A stretch of DNA of 64,000 bases from NCBI RefSeq assembly GCF_043641665.1, contig NC_092196.1:14443692-14507691 (forward strand), written 5' to 3'. Shown here piece after piece: positions 12,801-19,601 of this stretch (its first letter is position 1; each line of letters opens with the position of its first letter). A model generated the notes under the pieces. It ran no database searches. It worked only from the letters and a program-made list of their open reading frames with translations, and was not told the DNA's origin. The stretch is from Enoplosus armatus. Its lineage: Eukaryota; Chordata; Actinopteri; Centrarchiformes; Enoplosidae. Position numbers and translations under genes: made by a program.

Positions 12801-15800
12801 CGTCTCTTCATATACAGTCTTCATTTGAACGCTTCCTGCCACAGACCCTCTACTGCTTTTGAAACTTGAATTATTAAATAGTATTAGGATATAATCCCAG
12901 GGAGAGAGTTATATTTACTGCTTTATGAATGATTAAGAAGTATTAGACTATCATCCCTGAGAGGCAGTTATATTTACCTCTAGTAATGGCCTTCTCTCTA
13001 CAGCCTCTCACAACGGTCAATTATTCAGCAGTGAGCTGCAGAAATCTGTGTGAGCCACGCTAGAGCTTCATCACAGGAAGCATGAAAATACAGCGGTGCA
13101 GAGATGGTGGGATTCAGAAATGGATTGATACAGGAATAGTGGAAAAGAGCGAAAAGCGTAGGGATGGCATGTGATGAAAGCAGTTGACAGCAGGAGCTCA
13201 GTAGTAGTGCGTGGCGGTACTCAGCTCTCATGTTTGTGCACTCTACCGAAGACATGCTTTTACTGGGTCCGTCTCAAGACGCAAAGCACAATACTCTGAC
13301 ATACATGCGTGCACACTAACCCACATGCACAAACAAACAAACAAACAAACTGATTGAGAGAGGGGAAATAGCATCCACCCTACTGTGTGACTCAGACACT
13401 ATCCACATAGAAAACCTGACACTCAATATTTTTGTGTTGTGATAATTTTGTTCCAGTTTCAGCATTCTGTAAGCAGAAGTGCTGACAAACTCCTAAAAGA
13501 ATACTGCATCAACAGCTTGATTTTCAAAAATCAAATGAATATTTCAAACTTGCCCTTGTTTTATGATATTTTTGTTCAAACTGTTCTCTCCTCCTGCCAC
13601 AGGGCCCTTCTGGAATACTTGGTGGAGTTGGTCAGCCTGGACTTGTTGGAGAGAAGGTCAGCATTTCCCATTAGCAACTACACAGCGTGTGCCTGTGCAC
13701 ATACAGTAGAATGGTGGTGGTTTATGTGTGTGGGCTTGTGCGCCAGTGTGTGTGTGGTGTGTTTCAATTTCACTGAATGCTCCTTCTCCATCAGGGTGAG
13801 GACGGAGAAGCTGGAGACCCTGGGTCAGTCGGAGTGCCGGGCATTAGTGTGAGTCACGTTGCCTCCATCTCTCCTTCCTGTCTTGCTCAACCTTGTCCTT
13901 TCTTCGTTGTCTCTCCTCGCCCTTTCATTGATTGTCATTTCATATGCTGGTGTCCCAGGGTGCTAAAGGCGATGTGGGGGAGAAGGGTGACTCTGGCGCT
14001 CCCGGTGCAGCTGGGCCTCCGGGACCAAGAGGAACACCAGGGGAGGACGGACCCAAAGGCAACCTTGTGAGTCTTTGTCTCTCTGGATCAGTGACTTGTC
14101 AGTGGTTGTCAGGTCAGTCTGTCTGTTAATATCATGCCATGCATATGATGGTTTTTAACTCACTGTTTTTACCCATAGGGCCCTATTGGATTCCCCGGAG
14201 ATTCAGGACCCCCTGGAGAACCTGGCGTCAATGTGAGTATTATTGTTATTATTGTTTTATCATTCATTTGTCATTAACTTATTGTTGGGTAATTTCTTCT
14301 ATGTGACAATTTTTCATCCAGGGGGTAGATGGTGGACCAGGGCCTAAAGGAGACAATGGAGAACCTGGCAAAGCAGTAAGCAGTGATTTTATTTTCACTT
14401 GTTGACAACACTAGCAGCTCTTGTATGCTTAGCTGAAGTATTTATTCTCTGTGATACATTGAGGTTTTGCTTCTTCATCATTATGGATGGGCTTTCTTCT
14501 CAGTGTTTTTGTGACTGGGTGGGAATGTGTTTCTGTTTTAACTTCAGTCCTTTTTCTGTTCTCTGCAGGGTCCGCCAGGAGCCTCTGGAGAGCCAGGTCC
14601 TACAGGACCTCCTGGACGGAGGGTGAGTTTAGCATATTTTATATGTTGTGTATGCATGTCTATGTAGCGATATGTGTGTTTGTTTGAAGTTAACAGCTAT
14701 TGTCATCATCTCAGCAATATCTTTCTCAATCCCAGGGTCATATAGGTGCTGCAGGAAAAGAAGGGAAGCAAGGCATGAAGGGAGCCAAGGTAAAGATAAT
14801 GACTGACACTGAACTCTATGGTTGTGTATGGTGCCTTCCAACAAACTCTTTCTGATCTATTTTGCTCCTAATGTCTTGCTATCTATGTCTGTCCCTCTGC
14901 TCTATAGGGGACAACAGGAACCCAGGGTCCAGTGGGGAAGACAGGCCCAGTGGGACCCCAAGGGCATCCAGGGAGGTCTGGCCCAGAAGGTCTTCGAGGC
15001 ATCCCAGGTCCCGCGGTCAGTACACAATGTAAAATGGTGTTTTAACATTAGTCTGACAGTGTTAAAATGGTCATCAGAATCATCAATCATCAGAATGTTT
15101 GTTTTTTTGTTTAATCAATGATTCAGCATACTGTAAGATGATCTATAATTCATGTGATTATTTTCTAGGGTGAGCAAGGCTTAAATGGGCCACCAGGTCA
15201 AACTGGACCACCAGGACCAATAGTAAGATCCTTATATTGTTATCGGAGCCTATCAAATGAGAAGGGGGACTTGCAAACCCAGCACAACCAAAAAATATTT
15301 CATAAACAGAGTCTACAGCATTGGCCAACTAATACATCTGACATTGTTAACAGGGGCCACCAGGACTTCCAGGATTGAAAGGAGACCCTGGAACGAAGGG
15401 AGATAAAGTGAGTGTTTAGCCCTTCACAAAGAAAAACACTCAAGTCTAAAACCTGGGAAGCAATGTTGATGAACCATGTCTCTGTCTGCAGGGTCATGGT
15501 GGGTTGATCGGTCTAATTGGCCCCCCAGGAGAACATGGTGAGAAGGGAGACAGAGGCCTGCCCGGGAACCAGGGTACACAAGGGCCTAAAGGAGATGAGG
15601 TACATATGGTTGCAACATGGTGCATCTGAAACACTTCTACGCAAAGAAAGTTCAGTTCACTAACAAGATATGCTTGTTCTTATATCTAGGGTGTGGTCGG
15701 CCCACCTGGTCCCAATGGCCCACTAGGACCACCTGGACTGTCGGTACGTGACATAGTTGTTACAAAAATATATGCTTTTCTATGATCAATGTACAAACGA

Positions 15801-18800
15801 TTATGTTCTCAGCTACCATACATGAGTGTTAGGCCCAAAACATTTGCTCAGTCACAACATGCAGATACTGAATGTTTTCATATCTACTTTTTCAGTGAAC
15901 AATTTTTATATATGTATTAACCTATTCATTTACTGTTGTTTTCCATCCTATGGCATAAAATAACTTTTTATAATGACATAAATACGCCTCTAAACAAGTT
16001 TGAATGCAACAACAAGAAGCAGTAATCATCAACAGACTGACGGCTTGCTGCTTGTTGCACTGAGAATGCCCATGTTGTTTTTGGACCATTTTTATGTAAG
16101 GTGGGCTGTGATAAACCTTTTAAGCCCAAAGCAATAAGAGATGCATCAAAAGTGTACATTATTGTACATTATTACCTTGGGTGAAAAATAAAAACTCATC
16201 TTTTTTTTCTCCTTACAGTGGAGTGTTGAAACCTGTTTATGCTTATTTTGGTAACCTATGTCTGGAAACCAATTTCTGTAGAAGCTGCTTATCAAAATTG
16301 TTAATAATATAACAGACTATATTTTGAAATTGTAATTATTGAACTGCCCATCTGAAGTTTATACTTATGCTGCATCGTAGCAGATGTAAATGTCATTTGT
16401 GTCAGGAGTGCATCTTTTAAGCCATCCTCCTGCAAAGATTCTGCAGGTATAAAACAATACAAGGCTTTTAGATAGTAGAGTCATTGCTCTGTGCTTGAAG
16501 GTCATATAAGAAGTCCTATTATTATATTATATATTACATTATTATACTCATTGTTTCTCAGTTGTGAAAGTAATAATTTTGACCATAACCATCCCTGTTA
16601 CTAAGCACGTGCCTCATTTTCCAGTGAATTGCAGATAATTATTTTGCAGTTCTTACTTGAGTAATTCGACAGTTTAGCTTTCATCCTTTTACTGCTTATT
16701 TACTCCTTTCGTCTCCACTCTTAGGGTGCAGCTGGTGAGAAAGGATCGAAGGGAGAAACGGTGAGTCCAGTAATCTGTCTTATTTATACATTGCCATTTC
16801 TGTACTCACACCTCTGCTTGGTTAACAGCTGCTGGGAACATATGCTGGGCTGGAGAGAAAAAGTGTGTTTGTTGGCTTAAATGTACCATGCTTCATAATC
16901 ATAATGCTCTACTGTGTTTACCGCATGTCTTTGGAACTAAAAGCCTGCTGTACAGCCACGCTTGTCTTGTGTGTGATTTTTCCATTGGGCCTTTTTAATA
17001 GGATTTGGTTCTGGTGTGTGTGATGTTATGAAAACCACTATAGTGTGTCTTGCGAGCCGAGGCTTTGACCACAGAGTGCTGATGCACACAGCTGGATAAT
17101 CCTGTAAAGCAACAGCAATATCTGCCTGGATAAAGCTGGGATTTAGCCAAGTGGTGTCAGATAGGTTCCAGGTGAGACAAAGTTTTGTCCTCTTCTATTC
17201 TCCAGGGTATCATTGGTCCCAGAGGAGATGCAGGCCCTGCTGGCTCCCCAGGACCCCCAGTGAGTACCGCCAAAGATTCACACCATGGCCTTCTCAGTGT
17301 CAGCTTTATTCTGTTCGTTTCCCTTTCACCTGTTGCTTACTTCTCTGTGCTACGTCCAGGGACCGCCTGCAACAATGGTTCAGCCCCTGCCTATCAGAGA
17401 GGGCAGGAGGAAGAGACGAAGACACTCTGATCGGGCAGGAGGAGCAGCCCCATCCAGGGAGGAAGATGTGGAGATGGAGGTCCTCCAGGGAGATCAGCCT
17501 CTGGAGGATGCTGAGGGAATGGAAGAAGTCTTTGCCATCCTCTCTTCCATGAAAATAGAAGTGGAGGTGATGAGGAGGCCCCTGGGTACATTTGAGAGCC
17601 CTGCCCGGACCTGCAAAGAGCTCATGATGGTCCAACCTGACTACAAAGATGGTTAGCAAAGACTTTGCTTCGTCATTGATGTCTATTTCAAGATAAACTA
17701 GTCCAGGAAGAACTGACACATTTTAAATACGCACACATCCTCTAACATACACCCCTTTTAAGCATCATTTCACCAGCTGCATGTTATCATCTTGTTACCC
17801 TAGATGTGTTCATTATACAAACATCTGATGTTTGATTGATGTCCTTTCTCTGTGCACTTTGTAGGAGACTACTGGATTGATCCTAACCAGGGCTGTCACC
17901 GAGACTCCATCAAGGTCTACTGTAACTTCACAGCTGATGGAGAGACATGTCTCTACCCTGACAAGAGGATTGAGATGGTAAGTCTCCAGTCTCATGCTCT
18001 CAGCCTTTACAAAGCCGACTTCATCATTATCCATCAGAGCACAAATCACTCCCTATATCCCTTGAGCCTAAAATTGTATTCAACGTCCTCCCTCTCTCCT
18101 TCTGTGTGTTTAGGTGAAATTAGCAGCGTGGAACAAAGAGAAGCCAGGAAGCTGGTACAGCCAATACAGGAAAGGCAAGCAGGTACAAAAAATCAAAATC
18201 AAACCTCACCTCACCTCCTACCATTAAACCTTGCTGGCTCTAAATGCCAGCTAAATTACTCATCCTAATTGTGTTGTGTTTGGGTGATATTCATGCATAT
18301 GATTGAGGTGCAAGTGTGTAGACATGCATGTGTGTGTGTCCACCCACGTGCACATGGCTTTTTGTTTATTTGTAAATCTGCACATTGTATAATTTGGTAT
18401 TCATTTATCAGACCATCTGCGATGAGAGAGCTGATTTGATATCGCCAGCAGTTGATTTCAGCAGTCAGGATGAATCTCACAAAGCCATTGGCAGTTCTGT
18501 CTCATTGACTAGCATTCAAGGCAGCGTGCTCAGAGCACTGGCCTTTCATGTGCACCTGATCAGAGGTCTCGTAACCCTCTCAGATAATCACACAGCTGCC
18601 AGCACGATTGCAATTGACTTACTTTCTCACACTGAGTTCTTGAGTCTGCTTTTTTTTCTTTACTTAATTTCCTTACTTCCTACTTTACTTCCCCTGTCTG
18701 CTCCGATTCTGAACAGAAGTTGCTGTAACTTTTTCACCCTTGCTTACGTAAACGCCTCAGCACAAGATGGGAGATTTATAATTTCGTTGATGGAATTAAA

Positions 18801-19601
18801 ATTAGAACTCATATTTGTCTGACAGATTAAAGGCTCAGACGTGTTTTTCCGTGGCTTCATCTCTTTGGGAGAAAACCTGTTTTTGTGTATTTTTTCTCAT
18901 TCAGTGGGATTTTGTGTCATTTAAGGGTAATGCTGTTTTAAACTGTCAGTGTATACTAATGCCTATGTATCTGTGTCATCCAGTTCTCCTACAATGACAG
19001 GGATGGGAACCCTGTACATGTAGTTCAGCTGACCTTCCTGAAACTACTGAGTGCCACGGCCAAGCAGAGCTTCACCTACACCTGCCAGAACTCGGCAGGC
19101 TGGTTTGACAGCACCTCCCGCTCCTACCAGCGTGCCCTCCGCTTCCGGGGCAGCAATGACGAGGAGCTGACAGAAGCCAAAAGCCCCTTCATCAATGCAG
19201 TGCATGATGGATGTCAGGTCAGTGCAGGGACAAGGGAAAAGGGACTACCTGTAGTTGGACAAAAGAGAATCAGCCTTAATGAAACTAACGTGTCTATCAA
19301 TTGTGTTGCTGTGGTCAGCTGGTACTTGATTTAATAAGTGGGTAGCCATCAAATCACTGACTTGAATAGGGATTTATTCAAGAGAGTGGGGAGAGCTAGT
19401 TAGTCGAATTAATCCAAGCAAATTCTAATAATGGCTTTAATTTCTCTCTTTCAGTTCCGCAAAGGTCAGGAAAGGACTGTTCTAGAGATTGACTCCCCCT
19501 CGGCAGAGCTGCTCCCTATTATAGATGTGGCTCCAGCAGACTTTGGCAACAACAACCAGAAGTTTGGATTCCAAGTTGGACGAGTATGCTTCAATGGTTA
19601 A
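820..19601 (+). CDS. col5a1: Fibrillar collagen alpha-1(V)-like chain, 3' part of gene (47 exons, spliced)
   Basis: The spliced product is a procollagen alpha chain secreted through the ER, where three chains fold into a triple helix after the C-propeptides associate; type V/XI chains nucleate and limit the diameter of type I/II fibrils. Exons 1-42 give 888 residues of perfect Gly-X-Y with no interruption. Exons 43-47 give about 284 residues of C-propeptide ending in a stop at 19599-19601. The exon order and peptide order follow human COL5A1 as I recall it, for example [36 protein letters not shown] and [18 protein letters not shown]. The first helix exon here aligns about 126 residues into a 1014-residue helix, so the 5' gene end lies off the window. 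The olfm1 neighbour supports col5a1 over col11a1 (next to olfm3) and col5a3 (next to olfm2). The C-propeptide is divergent, so a teleost duplicate is possible. Class V/XI is nearly certain; the col5a1 symbol is about 0.7. Confidence 0.85.
1044..1088 (+). CDS. col5a1: col5a1 exon 2, helix, 45 bp
   Basis: Encodes [15 protein letters not shown]; acceptor ttgtcag, donor gtcagt. Human equivalent is GVTGMDGQPGPKGNV. Confidence 0.92.
1366..1419 (+). CDS. col5a1: col5a1 exon 3, helix, 54 bp
   Basis: Encodes [18 protein letters not shown]; acceptor tgtcag, donor gtactg. Very close to human [18 protein letters not shown]. Confidence 0.93.
1983..2027 (+). CDS. col5a1: col5a1 exon 4, helix, 45 bp
   Basis: Encodes [15 protein letters not shown]; acceptor gtccag, donor gtaggt. 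Human GLPGPQGAIGPPGEK. Confidence 0.93.
2388..2441 (+). CDS. col5a1: col5a1 exon 5, helix, 54 bp
   Basis: Encodes [18 protein letters not shown]; acceptor atacag, donor gtaagt. Human GPLGKPGLPGMPGADGPP. Confidence 0.93.
3250..3294 (+). CDS. col5a1: col5a1 exon 6, helix, 45 bp
   Basis: Encodes [15 protein letters not shown]; acceptor gttttag, donor gtgggt. Human GHPGKEGPPGEKGGQ. Confidence 0.92.
3679..3732 (+). CDS. col5a1: col5a1 exon 7, helix, 54 bp
   Basis: Encodes [18 protein letters not shown]. The acceptor is preceded by a (GT)n tract that takes the place of a typical pyrimidine tract; donor gtgaga. Human [18 protein letters not shown]. Confidence 0.93.
4341..4385 (+). CDS. col5a1: col5a1 exon 8, helix, 45 bp
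   Basis: Encodes [15 protein letters not shown]; acceptor tttacag, donor gtgagt. Human GADGIRGLKGTKGEK. Confidence 0.93.
4538..4591 (+). CDS. col5a1: col5a1 exon 9, helix, 54 bp
   Basis: Encodes [18 protein letters not shown], identical to the human COL5A1 segment as I recall it; donor gtgaga. Confidence 0.95.
4691..4798 (+). CDS. col5a1: col5a1 exon 10, helix, 108 bp
   Basis: Twelve Gly-X-Y triplets starting [18 protein letters not shown] and ending GASGTAGEK; acceptor actttag, donor gtacat. Human starts [18 protein letters not shown]. Confidence 0.93.
5292..5345 (+). CDS. col5a1: col5a1 exon 11, helix, 54 bp
   Basis: Encodes [18 protein letters not shown], one residue different from human; acceptor ctgcag, donor gtgatt. 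Confidence 0.95.
5689..5742 (+). CDS. col5a1: col5a1 exon 12, helix, 54 bp
   Basis: Encodes [18 protein letters not shown]; acceptor ctccag, donor gtgagg. Starts the stretch matching the heparin-binding part of alpha-1(V). Confidence 0.93.
5866..5910 (+). CDS. col5a1: col5a1 exon 13, helix, 45 bp
   Basis: Encodes [15 protein letters not shown]; acceptor tgcag, donor gtgagt. Human GTPGKPGPRGQRGPT; a Lys and an Arg of the human segment are absent here. Confidence 0.92.
6103..6156 (+). CDS. col5a1: col5a1 exon 14, helix, 54 bp
   Basis: Encodes [18 protein letters not shown], a basic segment aligned to human GPRGERGPRGITGKPGPK; acceptor caatag, donor gtgagc. Confidence 0.93.
6497..6541 (+). CDS. 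col5a1: col5a1 exon 15, helix, 45 bp
   Basis: Encodes [15 protein letters not shown]; acceptor tggtag, donor gtaatc. Confidence 0.92.
6627..6680 (+). CDS. col5a1: col5a1 exon 16, helix, 54 bp
   Basis: Encodes [18 protein letters not shown]; acceptor ttatag, donor gtgagt. The 85-bp intron before it is one of the shortest here. Confidence 0.92.
6818..6871 (+). CDS. col5a1: col5a1 exon 17, helix, 54 bp
   Basis: Encodes [18 protein letters not shown], one residue from human (ET at the end); acceptor tttcag, donor gtaagt. Confidence 0.95.
7111..7164 (+). CDS. col5a1: col5a1 exon 18, helix, 54 bp
   Basis: Encodes [18 protein letters not shown], one residue from human [18 protein letters not shown]; donor gtaaga. 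Confidence 0.95.
7284..7391 (+). CDS. col5a1: col5a1 exon 19, helix, 108 bp
   Basis: Twelve triplets starting [16 protein letters not shown] and ending [12 protein letters not shown]; acceptor tttcag, donor gtgagt. Human ends GLPGLAGKEGTK. Confidence 0.94.
7705..7794 (+). CDS. col5a1: col5a1 exon 20, helix, 90 bp
   Basis: Ten triplets starting [16 protein letters not shown] and ending GSRGTPGAM. The corresponding human segment is also 30 residues. Donor gtaacg is weak. Confidence 0.92.
7974..8027 (+). CDS. col5a1: col5a1 exon 21, helix, 54 bp
   Basis: Encodes [18 protein letters not shown]; acceptor ctccag, donor gtaagt. Human GALGLKGNEGPPGPPGPA. Confidence 0.92.
8211..8318 (+). CDS. col5a1: col5a1 exon 22, helix, 108 bp
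   Basis: Twelve triplets starting [16 protein letters not shown] and ending GPMGEKGEP; acceptor ttccag, donor gtaata. It is more GC-rich at third positions than neighbouring exons. Confidence 0.93.
8629..8736 (+). CDS. col5a1: col5a1 exon 23, helix, 108 bp
   Basis: Twelve triplets starting [16 protein letters not shown] and ending [12 protein letters not shown]; human ends [12 protein letters not shown]. Acceptor ccctag, donor gtagtt. Confidence 0.94.
8854..8907 (+). CDS. col5a1: col5a1 exon 24, helix, 54 bp
   Basis: Encodes [18 protein letters not shown]; human [18 protein letters not shown]. Acceptor ccatag, donor gtgagt. Confidence 0.94.
9111..9164 (+). CDS. col5a1: col5a1 exon 25, helix, 54 bp
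   Basis: Encodes [18 protein letters not shown]; acceptor ttttag, donor gtatgt. Human GPPGPTGPQGPIGQPGPS. Confidence 0.93.
9262..9369 (+). CDS. col5a1: col5a1 exon 26, helix, 108 bp
   Basis: Twelve triplets starting [16 protein letters not shown], matching human [16 protein letters not shown], and ending GASGPSGLQ; acceptor tttcag, donor gtaaaa. Confidence 0.94.
9480..9533 (+). CDS. col5a1: col5a1 exon 27, helix, 54 bp
   Basis: Encodes [18 protein letters not shown]; human [18 protein letters not shown]. Donor gtaagt opens the longest intron of the gene in this window (2.4 kb). Confidence 0.94.
9534..11952 (+). other. col5a1 intron 27 (2.4 kb), candidate regulatory intron
   Basis: This is the largest collagen intron seen. 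No exon-like Gly-X-Y segment is present. The section 11080-11170 contains several TGACAG/TGTCA motifs and TAATCA/GATTA cores around a perfect palindrome, and 11545-11560 carries GGATTAATTG. These resemble homeodomain and TALE (Meis/Pbx) sites, so an enhancer is plausible but is inference. A GA-rich stretch lies at 11000-11050 and again near 11265-11300. Confidence 0.45.
11103..11117. repeat. 15-bp perfect palindrome GCTAATCAGATTAGC
   Basis: Seven-base arms separated by a central A, giving two inverted TAATC half-sites spaced as for a homeodomain dimer. It lies in col5a1 intron 27. Confidence 0.85.
11953..12006 (+). CDS. col5a1: col5a1 exon 28, helix, 54 bp
   Basis: Encodes [18 protein letters not shown], flanked by the two longest introns; acceptor tccacag, donor gtaaag. 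Human GPPGPPGPRGPSGAPGAD. Confidence 0.92.
12363..12384. repeat. Inverted repeat, 9-bp arms, 4-base spacer
   Basis: The arms ggtaatgct and agcattacc are exact reverse complements around aatc. The centre reads GCTAATCAGC and shares GCTAATCAG with the palindrome at 11103. Confidence 0.85.
12871..12988 (+). repeat. Imperfect tandem duplication, period 59 bp, two copies
   Basis: Two units carry AGTATTAG (12880 and 12939 onward), an ATCCC/ATCCC segment, and AGTTATATTTAC at the same relative offsets. By eye the units are about 80% identical over roughly 50 bp. Confidence 0.75.
13330..13350 (+). repeat. (ACAA)5 microsatellite
   Basis: Simple tetranucleotide tract in intron 28. Confidence 0.9.
13603..13656 (+). 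CDS. col5a1: col5a1 exon 29, helix, 54 bp
   Basis: Encodes [18 protein letters not shown]; acceptor gccacag, donor gtcagc. Human GPQGPPGGIGNPGAVGEK. Confidence 0.92.
13795..13848 (+). CDS. col5a1: col5a1 exon 30, helix, 54 bp
   Basis: Encodes [18 protein letters not shown]; acceptor catcag, donor gtgagt. Human begins GEPGEAGEPG. Confidence 0.92.
13959..14066 (+). CDS. col5a1: col5a1 exon 31, helix, 108 bp
   Basis: Twelve triplets starting [16 protein letters not shown] and ending GEDGPKGNL; acceptor tcccag, donor gtgagt. Human ends GDDGPKGSP. Confidence 0.94.
14179..14232 (+). CDS. col5a1: col5a1 exon 32, helix, 54 bp
   Basis: Encodes [18 protein letters not shown]; human GPVGFPGDPGPPGEPGPA. 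Acceptor ccatag, donor gtgagt. Confidence 0.94.
14322..14375 (+). CDS. col5a1: col5a1 exon 33, helix, 54 bp
   Basis: Encodes [18 protein letters not shown]; human GQDGPPGDKGDDGEPGQT. Acceptor atccag, donor gtaagc. Confidence 0.93.
14569..14622 (+). CDS. col5a1: col5a1 exon 34, helix, 54 bp
   Basis: Encodes [18 protein letters not shown]; acceptor ctgcag, donor gtgagt. Confidence 0.93.
14736..14789 (+). CDS. col5a1: col5a1 exon 35, helix, 54 bp
   Basis: Encodes [18 protein letters not shown]; human GPPGPAGPEGRQGEKGAK. Acceptor tcccag, donor gtaaag. Confidence 0.93.
14908..15015 (+). CDS. col5a1: col5a1 exon 36, helix, 108 bp
   Basis: Twelve triplets starting [16 protein letters not shown] and ending [12 protein letters not shown]; human ends [12 protein letters not shown]. 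Acceptor ctatag, donor gtcagt. Confidence 0.94.
15169..15222 (+). CDS. col5a1: col5a1 exon 37, helix, 54 bp
   Basis: Encodes [18 protein letters not shown]; human GEQGLPGSPGPDGPPGPM. Acceptor ttctag, donor gtaaga. Confidence 0.94.
15354..15407 (+). CDS. col5a1: col5a1 exon 38, helix, 54 bp
   Basis: Encodes [18 protein letters not shown]; human [18 protein letters not shown]. Acceptor taacag, donor gtgagt. Confidence 0.95.
15492..15599 (+). CDS. col5a1: col5a1 exon 39, helix, 108 bp
   Basis: Twelve triplets starting [16 protein letters not shown] and ending GTQGPKGDE; human starts [16 protein letters not shown]. Acceptor ctgcag, donor gtacat. Confidence 0.95.
15690..15743 (+). CDS. col5a1: col5a1 exon 40, helix, 54 bp
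   Basis: Encodes [18 protein letters not shown]; human GITGPSGPIGPPGPPGLP. Acceptor tctag, donor gtacgt. Confidence 0.94.
15744..16724 (+). other. col5a1 intron 40 (about 1 kb)
   Basis: AT-rich intron with no further exon visible; it contains small AT repeats around 16515-16545. Confidence 0.6.
16725..16760 (+). CDS. col5a1: col5a1 exon 41, helix, 36 bp
   Basis: Encodes [12 protein letters not shown] in only four triplets; acceptor ctcttag, donor gtgagt. With the next 54-bp exon it gives 30 residues before the GPP that opens the propeptide exon. The matching human segment has the same length, so the short exon appears ancestral, not a deletion. Confidence 0.9.
16761..17205 (+). other. col5a1 intron 41 (445 bp)
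   Basis: No exon-like or repeat signal recognised. Confidence 0.55.
17206..17259 (+). CDS. col5a1: col5a1 exon 42, last pure helix exon, 54 bp
   Basis: Encodes [18 protein letters not shown]; acceptor ctccag, donor gtgagt. Confidence 0.93.
17360..17651 (+). CDS. col5a1: col5a1 exon 43, helix end, cleavage site and start of C-propeptide, 292 bp
   Basis: Starts [15 protein letters not shown], aligned to human GPPGEVIQPLPIQAS, the end of the helix and the C-telopeptide. A basic run RRKRRR follows, then an acidic linker of about 35 residues, then the COLFI domain from [13 protein letters not shown] through RRPLGT and PARTCKEL. The first propeptide cysteine is at 17612-17614. The second cysteine expected seven codons later in COL5A1 is Val (GTC, 17630-17632). 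The exon ends in phase 1 with a gttagc donor; the split Gly codon is completed by the next exon. Confidence 0.93.
17405..17422 (+). other. Furin-like proprotein convertase site RRKRRR
   Basis: The motif sits where human pro-alpha-1(V) has RTRR, a position processed by furin-type convertases in the secretory pathway. The run is longer and more basic than the human site, and several RX(K/R)R registers are possible. Confidence 0.75.
17865..17977 (+). CDS. col5a1: col5a1 exon 44, C-propeptide Ca-binding region, 113 bp
   Basis: Encodes [14 protein letters not shown], then [12 protein letters not shown]. It keeps the Asp, Asn, Gln and Asp positions of the Ca2+ site known from fibrillar C-propeptide structures, three cysteines, and one NFT N-glycosylation sequon. 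Acceptor ttgtag, donor gtaagt. Confidence 0.95.
18114..18182 (+). CDS. col5a1: col5a1 exon 45, C-propeptide, 69 bp
   Basis: Encodes 23 residues beginning [18 protein letters not shown]; acceptor gtttag, donor gtacaa. The usual human COL5A1 sequence here is RITSWPKENPGSWFSEF. In COL5A1 a pair of mutually exclusive 69-bp exons at this position has, as I recall, been reported. I see no second version in the flanking introns. Confidence 0.93.
18183..18983 (+). other. col5a1 intron 45 (801 bp)
   Basis: Read for a second 69-bp alternative exon with a PGSW motif; none found. The middle part (about 18400-18610) is of mixed composition and free of simple repeats, but nothing specific is recognisable. 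Confidence 0.6.
18984..19217 (+). CDS. col5a1: col5a1 exon 46, C-propeptide, 234 bp
   Basis: 78 codons starting [20 protein letters not shown], through [12 protein letters not shown], to FRGSNDEEL and HDGCQ. It covers the chain-recognition segment (about DGNPVHVVQ to SATAKQS) and two conserved cysteines. The QNVT glycosylation sequon of human COL5A1 is replaced by KQSFT, so it is lost. Donor gtcagt. Confidence 0.95.
19455..19601 (+). CDS. col5a1: col5a1 exon 47, C-terminus and stop, 147 bp
   Basis: 48 codons plus TAA. It contains [33 protein letters not shown] and ends VCFNG with the final propeptide cysteine. Length equals the standard last fibrillar exon. The usual GP before the last V/A-C motif is GR here. 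Confidence 0.95.
   Translation, partial: FRKGQERTVLEIDSPSAELLPIIDVAPADFGNNNQKFGFQVGRVCFNG

Larger units (their letters stand above)
12007..13602 (+). other. col5a1 intron 28 (1.6 kb)
   Basis: No coding segment seen. It contains a long palindrome at 12363-12384, a 59-bp-period tandem duplication at about 12871-12988, and an (ACAA)5 tract at 13330-13350. The rest is AT-rich unique-looking sequence. Confidence 0.6.

Noticed and set aside
820..19601. Identity as col11a1, col11a2 or col5a3
   Set aside because: The helix resembles COL5A1 most closely in recalled alignments, and the neighbour is olfm1 rather than olfm3 or olfm2. The divergent propeptide keeps this from being fully closed.
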